Source: Aquabacterium sp.
GTDB taxonomy: Bacteria; Pseudomonadota; Gammaproteobacteria; Burkholderiales; Burkholderiaceae_C
DNA: 46,761 nucleotides
Direction: 5' to 3'
NCBI RefSeq assembly: GCF_030652515.1
Contig: NZ_JAUSAR010000148.1
Span: forward strand, 1-46,761
Under the pieces are notes generated by a model. That model made no database searches, was not told the origin of the DNA, and worked only from the letters and a program-made list of their open reading frames with translations. Positions within the stretch are counted from its first letter, which is position 1. Every line of letters begins with the position of its first letter. Below are positions 36,272 to 45,449 of the stretch, one piece after another. The position numbers were made by a program, and so were the translations under genes.

Positions 36272-37122
36272 ACGCTCATCATCACCACACCTTGATCTCG
36301 GCCGCCGAGCTGGCCGACTTGTTGAAGCAGGCTGACCACGATGTGCTGGTGCTGGATTGCCGCTTCAGCCTGGCCGCGCCCGAGGCAGGCCAGCAAGCCT
36401 ATTTGCAGGGCCATGTGCCTGGCGCCATCTACGCCAACCTGGACACGGATTTGTCCGGCCCCAAAACCGGCCTGAACGGCCGCCACCCGCTGCCCACGCC
36501 CGAGGCCTTCCTGGCCACCTTGCGTCGCTGGGGCCTGCAAGACCACACCGAAGTCATCGCCTACGACGACGCCGGTGGCATGTTCGCGGCACGGGCCTGG
36601 TGGATGCTGCGCTGGATGGGGCACCCGTTGGTGCGCGTGCTGGATGGGGGTTGGGCAGCATGGCAGGCGCAAGGCGGTGAGGTCATCAGCACCGATGCAT
36701 CTTCGCGCACGCCCTCCAATGTCCAGCTGACCCCGCATGACGAGCACCTGACCCGCATCGATTTTGTGCAGACCAATCTGGGCAACCGCGATGTGATGCA
36801 ACTGGTCGATGCCCGAGCGCCAGATCGGTTTCGCGGTGAAAACGAAACCCTGGACCCGGTGGGTGGCCACATCCCCGGCGCCATCAACCGCTTCTTTCAG
36901 CTGAACCTGGGGGCCGATGGGGGCTTCAAACCCGCACAGGTGTTGCGCGATGAGTTCACGGCGCTGCTGGGCTCGCAGCCTGTCGGCACGGTGGTGCATC
37001 AATGCGGCTCGGGCGTGACGGCCTGCCACAACCTGCTGGCGATGACGCACGCGGGGCTGGAAGGGTCAAGGCTGTATGCAGGGTCGTGGAGCGAGTGGTG
37101 TGCAGACCAGGGGCGGCTTTGA
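36268..37122 (+). CDS. sseA: Sulfurtransferase (3-mercaptopyruvate type)
   Basis: The 284-aa protein has two rhodanese domains; the second carries the active site CGSGVTA with C246, the loop type of 3-mercaptopyruvate rather than thiosulfate sulfurtransferases. The N-terminal domain has GHVPGAIYANLDTDLSG and the second has GGHIPGAINRFF. Translation is coupled to the upstream hydrolase through the ATGA overlap. Its stop directly abuts the stop of the convergent tonB-like gene, with zero spacing. Confidence 0.92.
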   Translation: MNAHHHHTLISAAELADLLKQADHDVLVLDCRFSLAAPEAGQQAYLQGHVPGAIYANLDTDLSGPKTGLNGRHPLPTPEAFLATLRRWGLQDHTEVIAYDDAGGMFAARAWWMLRWMGHPLVRVLDGGWAAWQAQGGEVISTDASSRTPSNVQLTPHDEHLTRIDFVQTNLGNRDVMQLVDARAPDRFRGENETLDPVGGHIPGAINRFFQLNLGADGGFKPAQVLRDEFTALLGSQPVGTVVHQCGSGVTACHNLLAMTHAGLEGSRLYAGSWSEWCADQGRL

Positions 37123-37716
37123 TCAGCCTTGCCCCAGGTTGTCGAAATCCACTTCGACCCGGATCAATGATTTGACGATGCGGCCGTTGACCTGGCCAGG
37201 GGTGAATCGAGCACGCTCGAAGGTACCGCGCGCGGCATGTTCGAGAACCTCGGGCAATGCGATGCCAACGAATTCAACCCGCCCGACACGGCCATCGGCT
37301 TCGATGAACAAGTTCATGACCACGGTGTAGCGCGCGTTCTCCTGGAACGATGTCGGAAATGGCAAGAGGATGGGCGCAGTGGGTTCGGGCGCGACTGTCA
37401 GCCAGCGGCGAGGCACATAGCCCTCCAAGTCCACGGTGGGCTGCTCTGCTTGGGCGCTGTCGGCCACAGGGGCCACAGATGGGGCGGCCGTGTCCTGCTG
37501 TGGCGGCGGGCTGGCGGATGGCGACGCGGTGGGTTCCACCACAGGCTCGGCCACCAGTGCCTGGCTCACCATGCGCACCTGGACCGATCGACCAGACAGA
37601 CCCCGGATCGACACCTCGTCATCCAGCCCGCTGCGAGACCACAGCAGCACCAGGCCATGCAGCGCGACGGCCACCAGCCCGCTGGCCATCAGCTGCTTGT
37701 TGTTCGTCAATGGCAT
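37123..37716 (-). CDS. TonB-like energy-transducer protein at end of the pilin operon
   Basis: The 197-aa protein has an N-terminal membrane helix (about 10-28), a Pro/Ala/Ser-rich linker (about 60-100) and a C-terminal TonB-like domain: NLFIEADGRVGRVEFVG, ARGTFERARFTPGQVNGRIVKS, RVEVDFD. ATG 37716 is preferred for the GGGG site upstream; ATG 37731 is possible. It follows pilY1 by 28 bp. TonB proteins energise outer-membrane transport, but here no exbB/exbD or receptor is nearby. Its link to the pilus genes is by position only. Confidence 0.82.
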   Translation of the reverse strand: MPLTNNKQLMASGLVAVALHGLVLLWSRSGLDDEVSIRGLSGRSVQVRMVSQALVAEPVVEPTASPSASPPPQQDTAAPSVAPVADSAQAEQPTVDLEGYVPRRWLTVAPEPTAPILLPFPTSFQENARYTVVMNLFIEADGRVGRVEFVGIALPEVLEHAARGTFERARFTPGQVNGRIVKSLIRVEVDFDNLGQG

Positions 37717-37744
37717 GGTCGCCCCACTCATCCCATGAAGCCGT

Positions 37745-40700
37745 TCAGTTGTTGACCAGCTCGCGCCATGAAGCCCGCCGCAGTTGGGGCGGCCCTGGAG
37801 GCTCTTTTGTCTTCACTTTCAGGCGTGTGGTGCTGCCATCATCCTTGGAGACCATGACGCCCGAATCGCCATCGCCGCCTTCGCTCCAGACCAGCCCCAC
37901 TGGCATGCCCTCGCCCAGGTATCTGGCAATGACGCCGTCGGTGCTGATGGGCGCCCCGGTTTCCACGTCGATTTCGTACAGCCATCCACTGCCCTTGCCC
38001 GCGCTGCAGACCCCACCCGCACCCGGGACACCCGCGGCCACGACCAAGGTGGTGTACTGAAACTCCATCTCCACATTGACCCGTTCCTTGCTCAGCATCA
38101 GGTCAACGCGCCAGCCAATGTCGGTGGCCCAGTTGAGCGCAGACGTCGTCGCCGTGCGGTCAGCGGTGCCGGAACTGGTGACGGTGGCAGATTTCAAACG
38201 CGCATCGGCCCGCACATCGCCCCAGTCCGTGGCCGTCAGTGGATCCTTGATCCCATAGATTGCCTGGCGGGTGGTGTCAGCCTGGTCGGTGGAACCCAAG
38301 TAGCGCCCCGTGCCCACCAGCACCACGGGGTACTTGACGGTGCCAGACGTGACCTCGGCCAGCTCGGGGCGGATGGTGATGGGTTGCGGCGTGGTGGCGT
38401 TGATCTGCAGCACAGCCAGGCGTTGTGCCGAGCCGGTGGTAACGCCGGCGTTCTCCGTCAAGGTGAAGCGCCAAAGATTGCCCAGCATGTCCCCGCCGTA
38501 GTAGCGCTTGGCGGTGTTGTCCTTCACGGAGTCAACCCATTCGCTCAAGTGGGCCAAACCACTGGGCGTGGCCGCACTGCCCGCCGTGGTGGCCACCTTG
38601 GCAACGCTGGCACCGGAATAAGCATTGCGCACATACAGGTAGCCCTTGCCCGTGCTGACATTGTTATAGCCCGAGGCAAATGCCACCACCCAGGTGCCCG
38701 AAGCCAGCTTGGTGATGATGGGCTTGCCGTGGGTGTAGCCCAGGTCGGCATCCTTCATGGCATCGCCGGTGCCCTGTGAGAACTCCCACAACATCTTCGG
38801 GCTGGCAGGGTCGGTGATGTCCAGTGCGTAGATGCCTTTGCCACCGGAGTTCAAACCGCCCACGAGGATAGTCTTCCAGACGCCACCGACAGAGATGTCA
38901 CCGATCACGGGCGTGCCGTCCACGAAGTATTGGTGGTTGTTGGCATAGTCTGTGTTGGCCAAGCGGTACATCCGCGGCATCACGCTCGTCGGCACGAAAG
39001 CCCACAGTTCCTTGCCGAGGTTATTGTCGTCCGCCGCAGAGAATGCGTGCAGCATCCCGTCGTTGGCCCCGACGTACACCACCGGAGTGCGGCCAGCCTT
39101 AAGGGTCTGGAAATCAGCGTAGCCCGCGTCGGCATAGGGGAACGAAGGCCCGGCCACATAAACCGGCTGGCTTCCAACAATGTCCCCAAGCACCTTCTCG
39201 CGCTTGCGGAAGAGCGGGTTGTCGGGATTGGACATTTCATAGTCGACATGCCCTCGCAGCCAGTTGACCAACTGCTCGCCATCGTTCGCCAGGTTCTTCT
39301 TTGTCGTGTCCAGGCCCACGCACTGTTGGGGCAAAACAGTTCCTGTGTCCGCCACGTACTTGTTGCAGAAGCCGGTGAAATTGCTTCCCAATCCGTCACT
39401 CGGACTGTTCAGATTGGTGAAGGTGAAGCTCTTGAGATCGGGGCTACCGTTCTTGCCGTAGTAAATGTTGCGACGATCCGTTTGCGTGGTGGCCCGGCGC
39501 GCCAGGTTCTCGACCCCATCCCGCCCATTCAATGGCCGCACCGCACCGTCTTTGGTCCGGGCCACGAGGTTGCCGGTCCACTTTACAGTGGCATAGCTGC
39601 CACCAAAATCCAGGTAGTTGGATCCAATGTTCTTGATGTCGGTGGGTCCCACCGCGGCACCCGCGCCAGGCACATTGTTCATGCTGCCCAGAGCAGAGTT
39701 GAGCGCCGCCGTCAACGCCGTCGGGTTCTTGGCCCCAAAGTATTCACCCCGCCCATTGACCCCGGCATGCCAAAGATCGTCGATGGTTGTGGCATTGCCA
39801 CTCGTCGGCGTGGGCCAGTTCACATCGCCTTTGAGTATTTTGTAGTAGGTGGACGTGATGTCACCCGCACGGGCAAGGTAGCTGGGATCGTAAGCCAGCG
39901 TCCCATTGACGCCCAGGCCCAAGGTGAAGGTGGACATGTGCTGCCAGGTGGCCGTATCGCTGTCGGCAGCCTTCATCTGCGAGTTGTCGCAAACATCACC
40001 AGAGCCGCCGGCCCCGGCTGTGCAGTTGCCCAAGGCAGAGGTGCGCAGATCGGTGTTGTAGTAATACTCGGCGACGTCGGCCAGGCTGTTCGACGACCCG
40101 CCGGATCCCCCCGTCGATGTGACGGTGGGGCCCGTGGTGGTCGTGGGCAGGGAGACCGTCACGGCTGAGCCCGTGGGCGTGATGACCTGCGAGTTCACGG
40201 GATAGATGGCACCCGGCGTGGTGCGCTTCGCACCGCAGGTGTTGCTGGCGACCGGCGTGCCGACCACCCATGCGGCGGCGTAGGTGGGTGTGGGCGGCGT
40301 GGGCGAGGAACTCGACGTGGAAGTCACCGGGCCCGCCACCGAGGTCGTCGAGGTGGTGGTGCCCGCCGTGGTCACAGCATTCACCGTGGTGGTGGTGGTC
40401 TTGTCTGTGTTGACCACCAGGTTCCCGGATATCGATGACGTGAACGTCCGGGGGGTGACAGTCTCCTTGAAGCTGAAAAAGCAACCGGTCGAGACATAGG
40501 TGTAGGTCTCGTACCTGTACTGCTGGGACACCGTGACGGGCGTCGTGGTTTGTTCGTGGGTGACCTCTTCGGCCTTCGTGACCTTGGTGGAAGTGCCCCC
40601 ATCGCTGAACGGGCGCACATCGGCCCCGTCCTGTTGACCGATGTCGGTGATGCCGTCCAATTGCTTGGGGTTGCCCGAGTCGTTCCAGTAGCCATCGGTG

Positions 40701-41947
40701 GACAGGAAGGCATAGTTGCGTTGGCAGGCGTACTGCACCGCGTCGTAAGACTGCCCTGAAACCTGTTTCGCAAAGTAGCGTCCCGCCTTGGACAAGGCCG
40801 TGCGCAATGGTGTGCCCCCACTGGGCGTGGTGTTGTAGAGCCTGTACATGAACTGCGAGCGTTGTGTGCTGTCGTAGTCCCGCACGTTCAGGAAGGCATT
40901 GCCTGCCGAGATGGTCGACAAGGAGGAGCTCTCGGTGATCCCCGTGTTGTTGATGGTCGAGAAGCCCACCCGATACTGGTTGGACAACGGCTGAAAGGCA
41001 CGCCCGGCCGCCGTGCGCATCATCAGCATGCGGGTGCGGTAGTACTGGTACCAGTTGGCATACCTTTGCTTTTGAACCGCATCCGAACCCGTGGTCAATA
41101 CCACGCCGGTGAACTTGCCATCGCCCGCTTCGCCAGTGGGGTTGCCTGGGTGGCTGATGCACTCTCGTTTGAAGGTTGTGTCCTCGACCCCACTGGAGGT
41201 GTAGGTCCAGCCCATCCTGGTTTGAGTGCCGGTGTACTGGTAGTAGGTGCTGTTGTTGAGGTTGTCGACCTGGATCTCGTTGACTTTCCAGTCACCCGCA
41301 GAGTCGGTACCGTTGTAGCTGGTCACATTGATGGTGACGGTCCGGGTACAGGAAAAAAGGCAGATCCCTGAATTGGAGATGCCCGTGATAGTGCCAATGA
41401 CCCAATGATTGTCGTCATTGGCGTCCACGGCGGTGATGGTGTCGCCGATCGACCAGCCCGGCAATCCCCCCAGAAAGTTGAACCCATTGAACAGACCTGC
41501 CAGAAATCCACTTTTGAAAACGAAGGATTTGCTCCCGGTGCCCGTAGTGACCGTGCTGTCGCTGTAATAGGCGGTGCCCGCCTTCAGGGTCGGTCCGAAG
41601 CCATTGGGGTTGGCCGCAGTGAACGAAGCATTCGGATAGGGGCTGCCATCCTCCTTCACCGGGGGCTCGTAGGGATAAGTCGGGTCATAGGCCACCCCAT
41701 TGCACTGGGCTGACTTGTAGCCATAAGTCGTGATGTAGCTGGAGGCCGCATCCTTGACATCGTCCGGCATGTAGTCCCAGCCCATGCTGCCCGAGTTGTC
41801 GAGGATGAACAAGATGTTGGGCTTGGTCTTGGTGGTGACCAAGGTGGCCAGTGGCTCGTTGGCCAGATCGGTGGCCGCGGAAAGCGCAGAACCCGGCGCC
41901 CACAACGCCAGGCTCATCAACGCGGCCATGAGTGTCTTGATGTTCAT
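37745..41947 (-). CDS. pilY1: Type IV pilus tip adhesin/assembly factor PilY1
   Basis: PilY1 sits at the pilus tip or cell surface and controls pilus extension and adhesion. The 1400-aa protein has a signal peptide (about 1-25), a von Willebrand A-like N-terminal part with DNSGSMG (50-56), a long middle region with a Thr/Ser-rich segment, and a C-terminal beta-propeller (PilC-like) with WRFTL-type blades, YVGANDGMLHAF and GKGIYALDITDP. I do not see a clear calcium-loop consensus of the P. aeruginosa type. The operon position, downstream of pilX, is the usual one. Confidence 0.93.
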   Translation of the reverse strand: MNIKTLMAALMSLALWAPGSALSAATDLANEPLATLVTTKTKPNILFILDNSGSMGWDYMPDDVKDAASSYITTYGYKSAQCNGVAYDPTYPYEPPVKEDGSPYPNASFTAANPNGFGPTLKAGTAYYSDSTVTTGTGSKSFVFKSGFLAGLFNGFNFLGGLPGWSIGDTITAVDANDDNHWVIGTITGISNSGICLFSCTRTVTINVTSYNGTDSAGDWKVNEIQVDNLNNSTYYQYTGTQTRMGWTYTSSGVEDTTFKRECISHPGNPTGEAGDGKFTGVVLTTGSDAVQKQRYANWYQYYRTRMLMMRTAAGRAFQPLSNQYRVGFSTINNTGITESSSLSTISAGNAFLNVRDYDSTQRSQFMYRLYNTTPSGGTPLRTALSKAGRYFAKQVSGQSYDAVQYACQRNYAFLSTDGYWNDSGNPKQLDGITDIGQQDGADVRPFSDGGTSTKVTKAEEVTHEQTTTPVTVSQQYRYETYTYVSTGCFFSFKETVTPRTFTSSISGNLVVNTDKTTTTTVNAVTTAGTTTSTTSVAGPVTSTSSSSPTPPTPTYAAAWVVGTPVASNTCGAKRTTPGAIYPVNSQVITPTGSAVTVSLPTTTTGPTVTSTGGSGGSSNSLADVAEYYYNTDLRTSALGNCTAGAGGSGDVCDNSQMKAADSDTATWQHMSTFTLGLGVNGTLAYDPSYLARAGDITSTYYKILKGDVNWPTPTSGNATTIDDLWHAGVNGRGEYFGAKNPTALTAALNSALGSMNNVPGAGAAVGPTDIKNIGSNYLDFGGSYATVKWTGNLVARTKDGAVRPLNGRDGVENLARRATTQTDRRNIYYGKNGSPDLKSFTFTNLNSPSDGLGSNFTGFCNKYVADTGTVLPQQCVGLDTTKKNLANDGEQLVNWLRGHVDYEMSNPDNPLFRKREKVLGDIVGSQPVYVAGPSFPYADAGYADFQTLKAGRTPVVYVGANDGMLHAFSAADDNNLGKELWAFVPTSVMPRMYRLANTDYANNHQYFVDGTPVIGDISVGGVWKTILVGGLNSGGKGIYALDITDPASPKMLWEFSQGTGDAMKDADLGYTHGKPIITKLASGTWVVAFASGYNNVSTGKGYLYVRNAYSGASVAKVATTAGSAATPSGLAHLSEWVDSVKDNTAKRYYGGDMLGNLWRFTLTENAGVTTGSAQRLAVLQINATTPQPITIRPELAEVTSGTVKYPVVLVGTGRYLGSTDQADTTRQAIYGIKDPLTATDWGDVRADARLKSATVTSSGTADRTATTSALNWATDIGWRVDLMLSKERVNVEMEFQYTTLVVAAGVPGAGGVCSAGKGSGWLYEIDVETGAPISTDGVIARYLGEGMPVGLVWSEGGDGDSGVMVSKDDGSTTRLKVKTKEPPGPPQLRRASWRELVNN

Positions 41948-41966
41948 GCTGCCCATCCTTTACAAG

Positions 41967-42641
41967 CTAGTACTGGACAATGGTTTCGGTGAAGCTGGTG
42001 GTGTCCCGGGCACCCACCGTGCGCACCACGATCCGGAAATACTGTCCCGTGGTGGTCCCTAGACGGGAACAGCAACCACGCCGCTTGAGGCCATCCGAAC
42101 TGCTTCCCACCAGCGGCCGAGAGCAGCTGTCCGAACTGATCGCGCCGTCACCCTGGCAAAGCCGCAGGATTACATAGCGGGCGGTCGATGTGCTGCCGGT
42201 CATGACCACATCGCGTGGAATGAGGGCGCAGGTTCCGCCCCCGCTGGCATAGGCGCAGTTGTCCAGGTCCCAATCGATCAACTGCCTGCTGGCAATGACC
42301 GAAGCGGCCGTCAACTGTTGCCCGGTGGCATCCAGCGGGTCTTTCGCATTGGCGTAATAACCTGTGCGATCTTCGGTGGCCGAGTCCTTGGTCGCCCCCG
42401 AACTCGCCGTCAGGTCCGCCCCCGATGATGTCAGCCAAGCCGTCGCTGCAGTGGTGGCGATGTCTGCGCTCGCGATCGTGTCCTGCTGAAAACCAATGTT
42501 GCCCAGGATCTTGGCGCCAGAATCGACCGAACGCACCAAGGCGATGGCCGCCAGCATCAAGGCCACCAGGGTGATCAGCGCAAAGATCAATGATGCGCCA
42601 CGCTGGCGCGGGTTTCGATGAACGGGGCGGGTCGTCATCAT
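41967..42641 (-). CDS. pilX: Minor pilin-like protein PilX
   Basis: The 224-aa protein has an N-terminal basic leader and a hydrophobic helix with the PilX-type junction RQRGASLIFALITLV. This lacks the classic GFTLIE but matches the PilX/PilX_N family. The rest is small and Ser/Thr-rich, with several Cys near the C-terminus (CQGDG, CSRPL, RGCCS). The ATG overlaps the pilW stop, so it is coupled. pilY1 follows 19 bp downstream. In P. aeruginosa PilX works with PilY1 in priming pili. Confidence 0.88.
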   Translation of the reverse strand: MMTTRPVHRNPRQRGASLIFALITLVALMLAAIALVRSVDSGAKILGNIGFQQDTIASADIATTAATAWLTSSGADLTASSGATKDSATEDRTGYYANAKDPLDATGQQLTAASVIASRQLIDWDLDNCAYASGGGTCALIPRDVVMTGSTSTARYVILRLCQGDGAISSDSCSRPLVGSSSDGLKRRGCCSRLGTTTGQYFRIVVRTVGARDTTSFTETIVQY

Positions 42642-43750
42642 GGATTCCACATCACATTGCGCAAGGCCACCACGGTGTCAAAGATCTTGTAGCGGTAGTG
42701 CCGCCATTCATTGGCAGGGCCACTGGCGCTGACATCCAGGGTCACACACTGGTTGGTGGTGTTGCAGGTACTTTGCTCGCCCAGCTTGTCGTCGGAAACA
42801 CCTTCAAGCGTCAGTGGGCCCAGATCCCAGATCAGTTGGGAAGAGCTGGTGACCTCCTCCCGCTCGTACTGCGCGCTGCGCGCCACAATCACCAGGCGAA
42901 TGGCCTGGACCAGCCGCCAATCTGCATTGGTGACCGGCGGAGTGGCGCTGTAGGTGACTACCGCGCCGCCAGTGGGCGCTGTTTTGCCATAAAGGGCCTT
43001 GAGCAAAACCACCTGGGGAAATACCTCCTGCGCAGCGCCTATGCCGGTGGCCGTCAGCAATTCCTGCGCTTGCAAGGTCCAGTTGTCGGTGTTCACTGAA
43101 TAGCGTCGCCGAACAGGATTAGCCCCCAGGTCAAGCAGCATGCTGCCAGCGGCATAGCCCCCACTGGGGAAAATGCCGGTGCTCGCGTTCCAGCCCGAAT
43201 CGGTCGCGTGAGTGATCGAAGTGGTCGGCGTGACAGACGACACTAAAAACAAGGTGCAGGCACCGCCCGCTGCGGCTGGCATGGCCAGGATCAGGTCATT
43301 GACCACCACGCCAAGATTCGAGGCCACCGCAAACTGGCCATCGGTCTGACCATGTGGTGACGCCACCTTGATGGGCACGGAATAACCGGCCTTGCCACTG
43401 GCCATCACCGTGATCGTGTCGGAAGCACTGGCGGTGGCGCCAAAGCCGATCACCACGGGCGCCAGGACGTCGGTCGCGGGGTTGAGGATCACGGTGCCGC
43501 CATAGCTGGCGGACAGTGAACAGCCCAGGCCATCTGGCCAGCTCGTCAAGCCGTATCCCGCGGCCTGGATGTCGCGCTGCAAGGTGAAGAGCGTGGCGGC
43601 CCCGGCCACTTGCGCGTCTGAACCACTGGTGGCAGCGCGCTTGTTGCCTTCGGACTGCAGGAACACCTGCGCGATGACCAGGGTGGCCAGGAGGCCCAAG
43701 GCCACGCCCACCATCAGCTCGATCAGGGTGAATCCATGGGTACGTTTCAT
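42638..43750 (-). CDS. pilW: Minor pilin PilW
   Basis: The 370-aa protein has the type IV prepilin signature [16 protein letters not shown] at the N-terminus (cleaved after Gly, with Glu at +5) and a long C-terminal domain, the size of PilW. The start is fixed by the leader; ATG 43750 overlaps the pilV stop (ATGA). A longer upstream frame is not used. It helps build the tip complex with pilV, pilX and pilY1. Confidence 0.92.
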   Translation of the reverse strand: MKRTHGFTLIELMVGVALGLLATLVIAQVFLQSEGNKRAATSGSDAQVAGAATLFTLQRDIQAAGYGLTSWPDGLGCSLSASYGGTVILNPATDVLAPVVIGFGATASASDTITVMASGKAGYSVPIKVASPHGQTDGQFAVASNLGVVVNDLILAMPAAAGGACTLFLVSSVTPTTSITHATDSGWNASTGIFPSGGYAAGSMLLDLGANPVRRRYSVNTDNWTLQAQELLTATGIGAAQEVFPQVVLLKALYGKTAPTGGAVVTYSATPPVTNADWRLVQAIRLVIVARSAQYEREEVTSSSQLIWDLGPLTLEGVSDDKLGEQSTCNTTNQCVTLDVSASGPANEWRHYRYKIFDTVVALRNVMWNP

Positions 43751-44157
43751 GGCGGGTTGGTCGTGATGATGGTGGACGTCGTGTACTGGTGCGGCGTGCC
43801 ACCAGGCATGGTCCAGGTCAAAATCACATCGACACGCCCGGTGGCGGGCACCACGGTGACCGTGGAGTCGCCAGAAGATGGGAGCACCAGCGACACCTTG
43901 TTTCTCCAGCCTGCGCACTGCGGAGCGCTAGCACAGGAAGCGGTGGCATAACTGGCGATGTTGGCGGCATCGGCCCAGATCATGCCCAGCAGTTCTGCAG
44001 CCAGGTTGGCGGCATCGGCCCGCACCTTGGATTCGGACTGCGCTCGCGTCATCGCGGCCTGCAAGCCCACCAGGGCGATCACGCCGACGGAAAAGATCAG
44101 GACACTGATCATCACCTCAATCAGCATGAAACCGGTTTGCGCTTGGGCTTTCTTCAT
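43747..44157 (-). CDS. pilV: Minor pilin PilV
   Basis: The 136-aa protein starts at ATG 44157 with a short leader MKKAQAQTG, then FMLIEVMISVLIFSVGVIAL, the prepilin helix with Phe at +1 and Glu at +5. The C-terminal domain has two Cys (SCASAPQC). The overlap with pilW and the 4-bp gap to fimT show a tight operon. The helix text (LIEVLVS-like) and position match PilV rather than PilE. Confidence 0.9.
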   Translation of the reverse strand: MKKAQAQTGFMLIEVMISVLIFSVGVIALVGLQAAMTRAQSESKVRADAANLAAELLGMIWADAANIASYATASCASAPQCAGWRNKVSLVLPSSGDSTVTVVPATGRVDVILTWTMPGGTPHQYTTSTIITTNPP

Positions 44158-44161
44158 GGCA

Positions 44162-44731
44162 TCACTGCAGGCATTTGCGACTATCGCCCGTGGTATCAAT
44201 GCGCGGTTCGCACAGGCGGGCTGCGCCGCCGGGAGAAATCTCGATGCGCAGGTCATAGCTGCCATCGGCGCTGGCCACGACGATGCGGCGAATGGCGGTG
44301 CTCAGCGACGATTGCGCCAACATGCCCAGCCCGTTGAAGGTCACCGCCGTGGCGCCCGCAGAGTAATTGCTCTGAGACGCGGTCACCGTGGCGCCGCCAC
44401 CATCCAGCACCGAGCCCTTGGCCAGGACCACTGTGGTCGAGTCGCACTGCCCGACAGGAGAAGCATGGCTGACCACCCAAGAGCCAGCGGCGTTCGACAA
44501 GGCGCAGGAGCCAGTCAGGTTATTGACAAGGTAGAGCGTCGTTGGGCGGTTGCGGTTGACTGCCACGCTGCGTGCCTGTTGGAGGCCATTGAGGAGGGAA
44601 TCGGCCGTGTTGCGCACTTTGGCATTGCGCAGCCAATCGCCCACGCTGGGCATGGCTGCCGCCATCAGGATGCCCATGATGGCGATCGTGACCACCACCT
44701 CGATCATGGAGAAACCGCGTTGCGTTTTCAT
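44162..44731 (-). CDS. fimT: FimT/GspH-type minor pseudopilin
   Basis: The 189-aa protein has the prepilin signature QRGFSMIEVVVTIAIMGIL and a GspH/FimT-type C-terminal domain (SVAVNRNRPTTLYLV, DLRIEISPGGAARLC). ATG 44731 lies 2 bp after the pilE stop. FimT-like pseudopilins are linked to DNA uptake in some gammaproteobacteria; given dprA in this window, that is a possible but unproven role. fimU is an equally fair name. Confidence 0.88.
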   Translation of the reverse strand: MKTQRGFSMIEVVVTIAIMGILMAAAMPSVGDWLRNAKVRNTADSLLNGLQQARSVAVNRNRPTTLYLVNNLTGSCALSNAAGSWVVSHASPVGQCDSTTVVLAKGSVLDGGGATVTASQSNYSAGATAVTFNGLGMLAQSSLSTAIRRIVVASADGSYDLRIEISPGGAARLCEPRIDTTGDSRKCLQ

Positions 44732-44733
44732 GA

Positions 44734-45180
44734 TCAGCACTCGTCACCTTTGGTCATCCAGCAATCCTTGCCAGAAACGTCGGCCCCTTTGAATTTGGTC
44801 GTGGCCTTGATTCCCCCGTGGTTGACGGTGTAGACGTGTCCGCTTGCAGCAGTGCCGCTTTTCCCAGAAGCCTGAAGCGTGTAGGTGGTGGCCGAAATGT
44901 CGGCGTCTACACAGGTGAACGTGAAATACTTGGTTTGCGGCGGCACGAAACCACACGTGGATCCATCCAAGTAGGAGCGGTGGTCCTGGTAATACTGCTC
45001 CATCCGAATCTGCGCGTTGGACAACCCGCTGGTCGCATCTGGCAAGGAGCCGCGTCTGATGTAGTCGTTGTAAGCGGGCAAGGCCACCGACGCCAGAATC
45101 CCCACAATCGCCACCACGATCATCAATTCGATCAAGGTGAAACCCCGCGCCAATCGGCCAGAAACAGACCAGTTTTTCAT
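44734..45180 (-). CDS. pilE: Type IV pilin PilE-like
   Basis: The 148-aa protein has the leader ending in RG, then [17 protein letters not shown], the canonical pilin helix, and a small globular domain with a C-terminal Cys pair ([10 protein letters not shown]). The ATG at 45180 has GAGGGG upstream. It is the first gene of the operon pilE-fimT-pilV-pilW-pilX-pilY1-tonB-like, so the operon promoter must be in the 269-bp gap 45181-45449, where I see no strong box. Whether it is the major or a minor subunit cannot be told. Confidence 0.92.
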   Translation of the reverse strand: MKNWSVSGRLARGFTLIELMIVVAIVGILASVALPAYNDYIRRGSLPDATSGLSNAQIRMEQYYQDHRSYLDGSTCGFVPPQTKYFTFTCVDADISATTYTLQASGKSGTAASGHVYTVNHGGIKATTKFKGADVSGKDCWMTKGDEC

Positions 45181-45449
45181 CACAAACCCCTCAGCTCAAA
45201 TTGCAAACGCCACCCACGGCTTCCGACTTCTATCGGCATCACCAGGCGTTACTAAATGCACGGATCGCGGCCCAAGTGCCAAACAGATCGCCCCAGCCCA
45301 CCAAACCGGACTTAATTCACAGTTGGCCATCACCGTCAGGCGTCAATCGTCGCGCAGGCGAGCGCCCCGCGCTGGGGCGAACAAAGCCCCCGGCGGCGGT
45401 CTATTTCAAGGTTTGAAAAGCAGGCGAGGCGCAGGCCCGGCCCGAGGGC

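Noticed and set aside
45267..45281. Sigma-54-like site upstream of pilE (TGGCAC-N5-CCGC on the minus strand)
   Set aside because: The -24 half fits, but the -12 half keeps only the terminal GC of TTGC. This is too weak for an annotation, although pilin genes are sigma-54-dependent in some bacteria.
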